In this document: one piece after another, positions 51,944 through 59,468 of the stretch
How the letters are laid out: each line of letters begins with the position of its first letter
Position numbering within the stretch: the stretch's first letter is position 1
Program-made: the position numbers and the translations under genes
The notes under the pieces: model-generated
Databases searched by the model: none
What the model was told of the DNA's origin: nothing
Seen by the model: the letters and a program-made list of their open reading frames with translations, nothing else
DNA from: Ruoffia sp044336205
GTDB taxonomy: Bacteria > Bacillota > Bacilli > Lactobacillales > Aerococcaceae
Length of the DNA: 64,000 nt
Assembly (NCBI GenBank): GCA_044336205.1
Contig: CP172318.1
Coordinates: 868,001 to 932,000, forward strand
Direction of reading: 5' to 3'

Positions 51944-52011
51944 TAGGCATACAAAAAGCACCCTGATATAATATTAGTAAATAGACACTAAACATTAAAG
52001 GGGTGCTTTTT
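51944..52011 (+). promoter_or_regulatory. Transposase promoter within a ribosome-site-sequestering hairpin
   Basis: AAAAAGCACCC (51953-51963) is the exact complement of GGGTGCTTTTT (52001-52011), which contains the end of the Shine-Dalgarno AAGGGG and abuts the ATG. TAGGCA (51944-51949), 17 bp, TATAAT (51967-51972) is a promoter whose start, about 51979, falls in the loop. Transcripts from it lack the left arm; read-through transcripts carry both arms. Confidence 0.6.
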
Positions 52012-53541
52012 ATGTACGTACATTATAACATGAATCAAACTTCACTTCCATTAGAATTATCTACTTGTATTGATCCCAACCATATTGTTTTTTCTATCTA
52101 TAACTTTGTCGATTCATTGGACGATCATTACTTTAAAATTTTTGAGACTCAGGACGGTCGTCCTGCCTATCACCCAAAACCACTCATCATGTCTCTTCTT
52201 TATGCTTACAGTAAAGGTATTTTTAGTGGTCGAAAGATTGAAGAAATGATGGAAGAAAATCTACCGATGCAATGGCTTGTTGCCCAACAAGTGATTAGCT
52301 ATCGCACGATTAATCGATTTCGTTCTTCTGACAACTGTAGTCGTCTTTTAGAGAATATATTTATCGAATTTACAATTCAATTAAAATTGGAAAAACTAAT
52401 CACTTTAGAGAATGTCTTTATTGATGGGACGAAGATTGAAGCCAATGCCAATAAGTATACTTTTGTCTGGAGAAAAGCAACGGAAAGATTTGCGGAACGT
52501 CTGAAAACATCTGCTCGTGAATATTACTTTGAAGAAATTCAACCGATGGTTGATGCAGGTATTCAATACGATGAAGAGTTGGAATTGGAAGAGTCTATGC
52601 TTCAAGAGATTACCGAACTAATTGAAGAAGAAGTTGAAAAACTGTCACAAGATATTGAAGAGAATCCTGTAAAAGGACCAGATCCTCGTAAACAAGCTCG
52701 TCGTCGCCTCAAGAAACATCATCGGAAAGTGAGCCAGGATTTTCTGCCTCGAAAACGAAAGTATCATCAACAGTTTGAGACGTTCGATGGTCGAAACAGT
52801 TACTCAAAAACAGATACTGATGCGACGTTTATGCGAATGAAAGACGACCCTATGATGAATGGTCAGTTGAAAGCCGGGTATAATATTCAGATTGGTACAG
52901 AAAATCAATTTGTTCTTCATTATGATGTTTTTCCGAATCCGACGGATACACGGACGCTACAACCTTTTATCGAAACCTTTCCTCATCGACCTAAACGCAT
53001 TGTAGCTGATGCAGGGTACGGTAGTGAAGAAAACTTAACTTACTTAGACGATAATGATATTGACCATCTTATTAAATACAACCGATTTGATAAAGACCAA
53101 AAAAAGAAACACAAAACATCAGATAAAAACTTAGGAAATTGGGTTTATAATGAAGAAGAAAAGACCTTTACGCACCCAGACGGTACGATCTATTACTACA
53201 GCCATCAATCCAAACGGAGAAATAAATTGAGTGGCTATACTTCTCAAGTAGCGGTTTATAAACCAACAGATCCAGAGAATGCGCCGCAAAAGGCGCTTTA
53301 CTATAATGAGAAGTATCAAATTTTGAAAAATACAGAAGCAGAAAAGCTTTTATCTAAAGAAGGTTCAACAATCTTTGCCAAACGAAAGATTGATGTTGAG
53401 CCAGTCTTTGGCCAGATAAAGGCTAATTTAGGATTCACACGATTTAACCTAAGGGGTAAATCGAAGGTAAAAACAGACATTGGGTTGGTCTTGATGGCCA
53501 ACAATCTGAAGAAATATGCAAAAAACAAGGTAATAAAATAA
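52012..53541 (+). CDS. IS1182-family transposase
   Basis: DDE transposase of 509 residues. The N-terminal domain has TQDGRPAYHPKPLIMSLLYA and the helical GRKIEEMMEENLPMQWLV. The catalytic region shows FIDGTKIEANANKYTFVWRK (first Asp), VADAGYGSEEN (second Asp) and a C-terminal Glu region around KIDVEPVFGQIKANLGF. The charged insert (about 170-260) is usual for the family. The start is ATG 52012, eight bases after AAGGGG; the frame is open to 52003. There is no internal stop, so it is probably functional. Confidence 0.9.
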   Translation: MYVHYNMNQTSLPLELSTCIDPNHIVFSIYNFVDSLDDHYFKIFETQDGRPAYHPKPLIMSLLYAYSKGIFSGRKIEEMMEENLPMQWLVAQQVISYRTINRFRSSDNCSRLLENIFIEFTIQLKLEKLITLENVFIDGTKIEANANKYTFVWRKATERFAERLKTSAREYYFEEIQPMVDAGIQYDEELELEESMLQEITELIEEEVEKLSQDIEENPVKGPDPRKQARRRLKKHHRKVSQDFLPRKRKYHQQFETFDGRNSYSKTDTDATFMRMKDDPMMNGQLKAGYNIQIGTENQFVLHYDVFPNPTDTRTLQPFIETFPHRPKRIVADAGYGSEENLTYLDDNDIDHLIKYNRFDKDQKKKHKTSDKNLGNWVYNEEEKTFTHPDGTIYYYSHQSKRRNKLSGYTSQVAVYKPTDPENAPQKALYYNEKYQILKNTEAEKLLSKEGSTIFAKRKIDVEPVFGQIKANLGFTRFNLRGKSKVKTDIGLVLMANNLKKYAKNKVIK

Positions 53542-53590
53542 GAGAACTTACAAATTCTTTGACAGAAAATGTAGGTTCTCTTTTATTTTA
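53534..53590 (+). terminator. Terminator after the transposase gene
   Basis: AAAATAAGAGAAC pairs with GTTCTCTTTTATTTT around a shorter inner stem (TACA with TGTA), beginning at the stop codon. Confidence 0.75.
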
Positions 53591-53617
53591 GAATCCAGGA
53601 CCTTTTGTCCCAGCCTC

Positions 53618-53974
53618 ATTTTTTTGATTTCAGACCAAAGGTAGCAAAAAAGTAATATAATTAAATGATTTTTTACAGTATCGATGCCGAACTTTAATTC
53701 ATCGTTCATTTGATTTGTTGATATCCATGCTAGTGAAGAACAAGTACAGAAAGCGGTACAATTAATTTATGTACATTATGATATTTTCGATTTTGTTGAA
53801 GGCTATGGTGCATTGTTGGTGAGTGATGGGAGCCTTGTGGAGTGGACAGAAACAAAGAATTTCGATGGCGAGATCGATGTAAAGTAATCCAGAAATTCTT
53901 ATATTAATGGATACCATGATGGATATAGTTTAAGATTTATGTAAGATGGAATTGATTATGGCTCATGAATACTA
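53618..53974 (+). pseudogene. Decayed coding DNA, unidentified
   Basis: The segment after the IS has no intact gene. One frame (about 53714-53887) lacks a start but reads DIHASEEQVQKAVQLIYVHY, then EGYGALLVSDGSLVEW, and looks protein-like. I cannot assign a family. Other frames are broken by stops every few dozen bases. Probably the remnant of an accessory gene, perhaps left by deletions around the insertion. Confidence 0.4.
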
Positions 53975-54210
53975 ACTATTTTGAAGCACAATGAAGTTGT
54001 GCCCCAACAAGAAAGCAACCTTCAAGCTGAGATTACAGATGTAAAAATTGAATATGAAGATGTTAGCTTCTCTTATGATGGCCAACAAAACTTCTTAAAT
54101 AATATTAGTTTTAAGGTGAGATTATAGTACCCATGCTCAACTGATTGCTTTAGGTGTAACATATTATCAATTGCACCGACTTCAATTAAAAGAAAGTCAA
54201 TTAAATACAT
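53975..54210 (+). pseudogene. ABC exporter remnant with its ATP-binding core deleted
   Basis: One frame (53975-54127) encodes the linker and first strands of an ABC-exporter nucleotide-binding domain: ITDVKIEYEDVSFSYDGQQN, then FLNNISFKV, and stops just before Walker A should appear. Immediately after, in another frame (to about 54210), comes THAQLIALGVTYYQLHRLQ, which is the C-terminal end of such proteins (usually GTHxELLxxGGxYxxLxxLQ). About 150 residues holding Walker A, signature, Walker B and H-loop are missing, and the membrane domain is not recognisable upstream. A fossil, not functional. Confidence 0.6.
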
Positions 54211-54216
54211 AAAAAG

Positions 54217-54247
54217 AAAACCGTACGCTGAATAGGCGTACGGTTTT
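54217..54247 (+). terminator. Bidirectional terminator before plsC
   Basis: AAAACCGTACGC (54217-54228) pairs with GCGTACGGTTTT (54236-54247). It is 28 bases from the end of the converging plsC-like gene. Confidence 0.88.
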
Positions 54248-54274
54248 GTGTGATTATTTATATTGAATGCAAAG

Positions 54275-54913
54275 TTATGCTTGTGAGTCAGTTTTTTTCT
54301 TAGGGACATATACATAGTTTGGATCCAATTGTTTATCTAATTCAGCAAAAGCCTCAGTTATATTCTGATCTACTTTTTTCATTTTATCTTTGTCTTTAGC
54401 TTCAGCTTCATCATATTTAATCGCTGGCCCAATTGCCACCTTAATTTGCTTACGAGCGAATAGTTCTTTCCAGGACATAGGGGGTTGAACTGCTACGGGA
54501 ATAATATTTTTTTTACTTAGCCTTTGAATAAATGCCGTCCCACCTTTAACTTCGGTAGAATAGCGCGAACCTGTTGGAAAGATACCAAGGTATTTATCTT
54601 CTTCATTCATTACAGTAATTGCATGTCGAAGTGATTTAGCAGAAGGTTTTTCTCTGTTTACTGGAAAGACATTTATTTTAGTAAGTATTTGACGAATAAT
54701 AGAATTCTTAAACAGTGTATCTTTAGCCATAAAAGCTATCTCTTTATCCGGAAATGCAAGGGCAAGAATAATAGGATCAAGCCAGTGACGATGAGTAGAA
54801 GCTATAATTGCCACATCTTCTGGGATATTTTCTTTCCCGATAACAAGTTGTTTTCCATTTATAATAATTAATAAGTATTTAACAATGGTTAATAAAAACG
54901 AATAGAGTGTCAT
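54275..54913 (-). CDS. 1-acyl-sn-glycerol-3-phosphate acyltransferase (PlsC family)
   Basis: Membrane-associated acyltransferase making phosphatidic acid from lysophosphatidic acid. A short N-terminal hydrophobic segment precedes the catalytic HRHWLD (His41-x4-Asp46), VFPVNRE and the substrate block FPTGSRYS at 112-119, where the family usually has FPEGTRS. The Glu-to-Thr change removes a normally conserved residue, so this may be a divergent paralogue rather than the main PlsC. The C-terminus is Lys/Asp-rich. At 212 residues it is slightly short. ATG 54913 follows GAAAGGCTG. Monocistronic, divergent from the secreted-protein gene. Confidence 0.82.
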   Translation of the reverse strand: MTLYSFLLTIVKYLLIIINGKQLVIGKENIPEDVAIIASTHRHWLDPIILALAFPDKEIAFMAKDTLFKNSIIRQILTKINVFPVNREKPSAKSLRHAITVMNEEDKYLGIFPTGSRYSTEVKGGTAFIQRLSKKNIIPVAVQPPMSWKELFARKQIKVAIGPAIKYDEAEAKDKDKMKKVDQNITEAFAELDKQLDPNYVYVPKKKTDSQA

Positions 54914-54983
54914 TACATTCAGCCTTTCAATAGTAAATATGATAATATAATAAAGTAGTTTCGATCATAGAAAGTAGGGTGTT

Positions 54984-55760
54984 ATGCGTAACTTTTTTCT
55001 GAAAGTATTTTTTGTTATATTAGCGTTTTTAATTATACCAATAAAGAGGGCTTCTTCTCAAGATGAATATATTCTATATGATATTAAAAAAAGTGAATCC
55101 GATGCTTTTACTCAAGGTTTAGAGCTGAATGAGGATGGACAGATTGTTATGGCTACGGGTCTGTATGGTGAATCTAAGATTGGAATCTTAGACCAGAATT
55201 CAGGTCAATTCAATACCATAGATCAATTGGATGACTATTACTTTGGAGAAGGGATAACTTTCACTCCCGATGCCCTTTGGCAACTGACTTGGAAGGAAAA
55301 TACAGTTTTTAAAAGAGATCCTGACACTTACGATATTATTGATATTCTCAATTATGAAGGCGAAGGTTGGGGATTGGCTTATGATGACAAATTAAATATT
55401 ATCTGGATGTCGGATGGGAGTCATATCATTCAAAAGAGAAATTCAAAAGACTTTGAGCTTATAGATACCATTGAGATATATTTTAATAATCTAGCAGTTG
55501 AAAATATTAATGAATTAGAGTATGCCAATGGATATCTCTATGCAAATGTATGGTATACTAATAAAATCATTGCTATTAATACGATAACTGGAGAGATTGA
55601 CTACCAATATGACATGACGGAGTTAATATCGAATAATTTATCAAAAGAACAGCTAGAATCAATTGATACCCTTAATGGCATTGCTCATATACGAGATAAT
55701 CGTTTTTACATTACAGGCAAGTATTATCCTGTAATATTTGAAGTTGAATTAAAAAGATAG
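54984..55760 (+). CDS. Secreted glutaminyl-peptide cyclotransferase-like protein
   Basis: A 258-residue exported protein. The N-terminus (MRNFFLKVFFVILAFLIIP, then KRASSQ) is a signal peptide or anchor. The mature part follows the plant-type glutaminyl cyclase beta-propeller pattern: FTQGLEL, GLYGESKIGI, FGEGITF, QLTWKE, GEGWGLAYD, WMSDGS, NELEYANGYLYANVW and LNGIAHI..FYITGKYYPVIFEV. The family converts N-terminal glutamine to pyroglutamate; the substrate here is unknown. Members in Gram-positive bacteria are few, so transfer is possible. ATG 54984 follows AAGTAGGGTG. tgt starts 12 bases after it. Confidence 0.75.
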   Translation: MRNFFLKVFFVILAFLIIPIKRASSQDEYILYDIKKSESDAFTQGLELNEDGQIVMATGLYGESKIGILDQNSGQFNTIDQLDDYYFGEGITFTPDALWQLTWKENTVFKRDPDTYDIIDILNYEGEGWGLAYDDKLNIIWMSDGSHIIQKRNSKDFELIDTIEIYFNNLAVENINELEYANGYLYANVWYTNKIIAINTITGEIDYQYDMTELISNNLSKEQLESIDTLNGIAHIRDNRFYITGKYYPVIFEVELKR

Positions 55761-55772
55761 GAAAGGAAAATT

Positions 55773-56918
55773 ATGACAGAATCAGCAATTAGATATGAAT
55801 TAATAAAAGAAGAAAAAAACACGGGTGCAAGATTAGGTATACTTCATACTCCTCATGGAAGTTTTGAAACTCCGATTTATATGCCAGTTGGGACTTTAGC
55901 AACAGTTAAAAGTTTATCACCAGAAGAATTGAAAGATATGGGTGCTGAGATTGTATTGAGTAATACTTACCATCTCTGGTTACGTCCTGGTGAGGACATT
56001 GTTGAAGAAGCGGGTGGATTACATAAGTTTATGAATTGGGACCGAGGGGTTCTAACAGATTCTGGAGGGTTTCAAGTTTTTTCATTAAGTGATATGCGGA
56101 CAATTAAAGAAGAAGGTGTCCACTTTAGAAACCATATTAATGGAGAGAAATTATTCTTATCACCTGAAAAAGCTATTCAAATCGAGAATGCCTTAGGAGC
56201 TGATATTATTATGAGCTTCGATGAGTGTCCTGATTTCCACCAACCATATGATTATGTTAAGAACTCGATTAATCGTACTACACGATGGGCAGAGAGAGGG
56301 CTGAAAGCTCATCAAAAGCCGAATGAGCAAGCTTTATTCGGAATTGTACAAGGTGCTGGCTTCAAAGATTTAAGAATTCAACATGCAAGAGACTTGGTAT
56401 CACTTGATTTTCCAGGTTATTCTATTGGTGGTTTGTCAGTTGGTGAAACAAAAGAAGAAATGAATGAAGTACTAGATTATTTAACTCCAGAGTTACCATC
56501 AAATAAACCTCGTTATTTAATGGGTGTTGGATCTCCAGATGCACTGATTGACGGCGTTATTCGTGGAATAGATATGTTCGACTGTGTGCTAGCTACCCGA
56601 ATCGCACGTAATGGTACGTGTATGACTAGCCACGGACGATTAGTTGTTAAAAATGCTAAATACGCCCGTGATTTTAGACCAATTGATGAACACTGCCAAT
56701 GCTATACATGTAAAAATTTCACAAGAGCTTATGTTAGACATTTAATTAAATCTGATGAGATATTTGGAATGAGATTGGCTTCAATTCATAATGTTTATTT
56801 CTTATTACAATTAATGAAAGATGTTCGTGAAGCAATTAGAAATGATCAGTTACTAGAATTCAGAGAAGATTTCTTTGAACATTATGGCTATAATAAAGAG
56901 AACGCCAAAAATTTCTAA
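55773..56918 (+). CDS. tgt: tRNA-guanine transglycosylase
   Basis: Exchanges guanine 34 for preQ1 in queuosine tRNAs. The TIM barrel contains the catalytic LTDSGGFQVFSL, the second acid in FDCVLATRIARNG, and GLSVGETKEEM. The zinc site is CQCYTCKNFTRAYVRHL (three Cys plus His). The 381-residue length is normal. ATG 55773 follows AGGAAAGG. yajC follows after 69 bases, an order found in many bacteria. No queC/D/E/F genes are in the window, so the preQ1 source is not seen. Confidence 0.96.
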   Translation: MTESAIRYELIKEEKNTGARLGILHTPHGSFETPIYMPVGTLATVKSLSPEELKDMGAEIVLSNTYHLWLRPGEDIVEEAGGLHKFMNWDRGVLTDSGGFQVFSLSDMRTIKEEGVHFRNHINGEKLFLSPEKAIQIENALGADIIMSFDECPDFHQPYDYVKNSINRTTRWAERGLKAHQKPNEQALFGIVQGAGFKDLRIQHARDLVSLDFPGYSIGGLSVGETKEEMNEVLDYLTPELPSNKPRYLMGVGSPDALIDGVIRGIDMFDCVLATRIARNGTCMTSHGRLVVKNAKYARDFRPIDEHCQCYTCKNFTRAYVRHLIKSDEIFGMRLASIHNVYFLLQLMKDVREAIRNDQLLEFREDFFEHYGYNKENAKNF

Positions 56919-56987
56919 TATCTAGATAAATGGTTATTTTTTTGTTAAAATATTCTTATGCACCAAAAGAGAGGAAGAGTTCAATAA

Positions 56988-57332
56988 ATGGAATTGATAC
57001 TTAGTTTTTTACCTTTTATCGTATTGATGGGGATTATGTACTTCATGTTAATTAGACCTCAAAAGAAACAAGCTGAGCAAAAGCAAAAAATGTTAAACAA
57101 TATGCAACCTGGTGATGCAGTTGTCACTATTGGGGGATTGCATGGTGTCGTAGACGAAGTAAATCAAAGTAGCTCTACGGTTGTGTTAGACTGTGAAGGT
57201 GTATACTTAACTTTCGCCTTAAACGCGATTGCTTCAGTGACTCAAGGTGGCAATATTATTGAGCGTCAAGAAGAAATTGAAGCAGTCAATGAAGAAGCTG
57301 TAGAACAATACGAAGAAGATATTGAAGAATAA
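56988..57332 (+). CDS. yajC: Sec translocon accessory protein YajC
   Basis: Single-span membrane protein associated with SecDF. A hydrophobic helix (residues 2-22) ends in MLIRPQKKQAEQKQKMLNNM, the family signature, followed by the soluble domain GDAVVTIGGLHGVVDEV. The acidic tail is variable. The length of 114 residues is typical. ATG 56988 follows AGAGGAAGAG. A terminator follows. No secDF gene is adjacent. Confidence 0.93.
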   Translation: MELILSFLPFIVLMGIMYFMLIRPQKKQAEQKQKMLNNMQPGDAVVTIGGLHGVVDEVNQSSSTVVLDCEGVYLTFALNAIASVTQGGNIIERQEEIEAVNEEAVEQYEEDIEE

Positions 57333-57352
57333 ACTCAATATACAAGCGAGAG

Positions 57353-57382
57353 AATCCAGGACATTTTGTTCTGGATTTTTTG
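57353..57382 (+). terminator. Terminator after tgt-yajC
   Basis: AATCCAG (57353-57359) pairs with CTGGATT (57371-57377), then T. Confidence 0.8.
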
Positions 57383-57391
57383 TATGAGTGA

Positions 57392-57420
57392 TTGAAAACA
57401 AGAACAAACGTTTGTATAAT
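57392..57420 (+). promoter_or_regulatory. dinB promoter with LexA box in the spacer
   Basis: TTGAAA (57392-57397), 17 bp, TATAAT (57415-57420). The spacer holds AGAACAAACGTTTG (57401-57414), one mismatch from CGAACNNNNGTTYG, directly abutting the -10. LexA binding should block polymerase. Confidence 0.85.
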
Positions 57421-57446
57421 TAGGATGTATAAGGAAGGTGAATCTA

Positions 57447-58562
57447 ATGCAATATGGTATGCTGAAATTTGACGAATTAAAGCCAGATACATCTAGAAAA
57501 ATCTTACACGTCGATATGGATGCATTTTATGCTAGCATTGAGATTAGAGACAATCCAAGACTAAAAAATAAACCAGTGATTATTGCTAAGCATCCTAAAT
57601 TAACTAATGGAAGAGGCATTGTTTCTACTTGCAATTATGAAGCACGAAAGTATGGTATTCACTCGGCTATGTCAGCGCAAGAAGCTTATTCTCGTTGTCC
57701 GCACGCTGTTTTTATTCCAGGCGATTTGAATTATTATCGAAGTGTTTCCCAGCAAATACGTGAGATTTTTCAAGAATATACTGATTTGATTGAGCCTTTG
57801 TCACTTGATGAAGCTTATTTGGATGTAACTAAAAATAAGAAAAACATGAAAAGCGCCACCATAATAGCACAACAAATTCAAAATGAAATATATCAAAGAA
57901 CGCAGTTAACTTGTTCGGTAGGGATTTCCTATAATAAGTTTATTGCAAAGATAGCATCGGATTACAACAAACCACATGGATTAACACTTGTTGAACCTAA
58001 AGATGCCCATAAGTTTTTAATGGAGTTACCTATCGATAAATTTTATGGTGTTGGGAAGAAATCAGTAGGACACTTCCATCAACTCGGAATTCAAACTGGG
58101 GAAGATTTGTTTAATAGAAGCTTAGATAATCTGATATCTAACTTTGGTAAAATGGGTTATTCACTTTATTATAAAGTTAGAGGTGTTCATGATTCTCCAG
58201 TTAATAATAAGAGAGAAAGAAAATCGATTGGAAGAGAAAGAACTTTCTCAGTTTTTCTTGAATTAGAATCAGAAGTATTAGATAATATTGATAAATTAAT
58301 TAATAAAATTGATGAAAGGCATCAGATATCACAATTAAACGCACATACGATTACCTTAAAAATTCGGTTCGAAAATTTTGAGACAATAACTCGACAAATT
58401 CAAAGTTTCGAAGCAATTCAATCTGTTGAAGAATCGAAGCGTTTAGCAGAACAAATATGGTCTGCGCATGGTAATTTAGACCAGTCGATCCGTTTGTTAG
58501 GTGTCACGTTTTCAAATTTTGATCATCCGCTTTATTCAAATATCAAACTTGATTTAGATTAG
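57447..58562 (+). CDS. dinB: DNA polymerase IV
   Basis: Y-family translesion polymerase. The catalytic acids are in LHVDMDAFYASIE (near residue 20) and SLDEAYLDVT (near 105). The fingers have KYGIHSAMS and the palm SVGISYNKFIAKIASDYNKP. A helix-hairpin-helix thumb and a little-finger domain (about 250-350) follow. The 371 residues are typical. The start is ATG 57447 with AAGGAAGGTG upstream; GTG 57438 overlaps that site. The SOS box in its promoter places it in the LexA regulon together with the lexA gene 6 kb away. Confidence 0.95.
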   Translation: MQYGMLKFDELKPDTSRKILHVDMDAFYASIEIRDNPRLKNKPVIIAKHPKLTNGRGIVSTCNYEARKYGIHSAMSAQEAYSRCPHAVFIPGDLNYYRSVSQQIREIFQEYTDLIEPLSLDEAYLDVTKNKKNMKSATIIAQQIQNEIYQRTQLTCSVGISYNKFIAKIASDYNKPHGLTLVEPKDAHKFLMELPIDKFYGVGKKSVGHFHQLGIQTGEDLFNRSLDNLISNFGKMGYSLYYKVRGVHDSPVNNKRERKSIGRERTFSVFLELESEVLDNIDKLINKIDERHQISQLNAHTITLKIRFENFETITRQIQSFEAIQSVEESKRLAEQIWSAHGNLDQSIRLLGVTFSNFDHPLYSNIKLDLD

Positions 58563-58575
58563 GAGATTTTACTTT

Positions 58576-59383
58576 ATGAATATTATCCTAGGCAGTCCTA
58601 TTACTCAAGCGTTTATCGCTGGACTATTCACCTGGCTATGTACGATGTTTGGTTCATCCTTTGTTTTTCTATTTAAAGATGTCAATGAGCGATTCTTAGC
58701 AATTATGCAAGGTTTTGCAGCTGGAGTTATGATTGCAGCTTCATTTTGGTCATTATTAGCACCGGCATTAGATTTTGCAGAAAATAGCTCGCAGGCTTTA
58801 CCCGTTTGGCTACCCGTAGCGATTGGTTTTTTTACTTGGAGGTGTTTTCCTTCGTTTCTTAGACTATGTTGTGCCACATACGCATATGTCAGAGGACCAT
58901 GGTGACTCAACGAATCGAAAAATATCCAAAACAATGATGCTATTTCTAGCTGTTACAATTCATAATATTCCGGAAGGATTAGCCTTAGGGGTAGCATTTT
59001 CTGCTGCCATGATAGGTAGTGAAGGTGCTGCTTTAGCTGGAGCGATTGCATTGACGATAGGGATAGGGCTTCAAAATATTCCAGAAGGATCAGCACTTTC
59101 GCTACCTTTATATGCTGATGGTAGATCAAAATGGAAAGCTTTTAATATGGGTCAGTTATCGGCAATAGTCGAGCCTATATCAGCTTTAGTAGGTGCTGCA
59201 GCGGTATTAATTGTTCAAGAAATTTTACCTTATGCTTTATCCTTCGCAGCAGGCGCAATGATTTTCGTTGTAGTTGAGGAGCTTATTCCTGAATCTCAAT
59301 CTTCTAATCATACTGATGATGCGACACTTGCTTTGTTGGTTGGTTTTGTTATTATGATGATTCTTGATGTTGCTTTAGGATAA
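58576..59383 (+). pseudogene. ZIP-family metal transporter, frameshifted
   Basis: ZIP/GufA-type divalent metal importer, typically for zinc. Frame one (ATG 58576, AGGAG upstream) encodes helices 1-2 and WLPVAIGFF, then breaks at a run of seven T (58827-58833). The next frame continues LLGGVFLRFLDYVVPHTHM and a short His-containing loop, HNIPEGLALGVAFSA (helix 4 metal site), ENIPEG-like QNIPEGSALSLPL (helix 5) and four more helices. Removing one T gives an uninterrupted 268-residue protein of normal length. All metal-binding helices lie after the break, so the gene is non-functional as read. Confidence 0.87.
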
Positions 59384-59403
59384 ATTGTATTTTAATTAAA
59401 TTC

Positions 59404-59450
59404 AAAAACTGTTATACTTTAGACATTGGTTTATTGTATAACAGTTTTTT
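59404..59450 (+). terminator. Terminator after the ZIP gene
   Basis: AAAAACTGTTATAC (59404-59417) pairs with GTATAACAGTTTTT (59436-59449), just ahead of the next ribosome binding site. Confidence 0.82.
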
Positions 59451-59468
59451 ATTAATGTGGAGGATTTC

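Larger units (their letters stand above)
51863..53617 (+). mobile_element. IS1182-like insertion sequence
   Basis: A 1755-bp element bounded by perfect 16-bp inverted repeats GAGGCTGGGACAAAAG (51863-51878) and its complement at 53602-53617. It contains one intact transposase gene, a terminator hairpin just inside the left end and another after the gene. No clear target duplication is visible (left flank TTAT, right flank ATTT). The end sequence resembles other Firmicute IS1182-family elements. Because ends and transposase are intact, it may be mobile. Confidence 0.9.
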
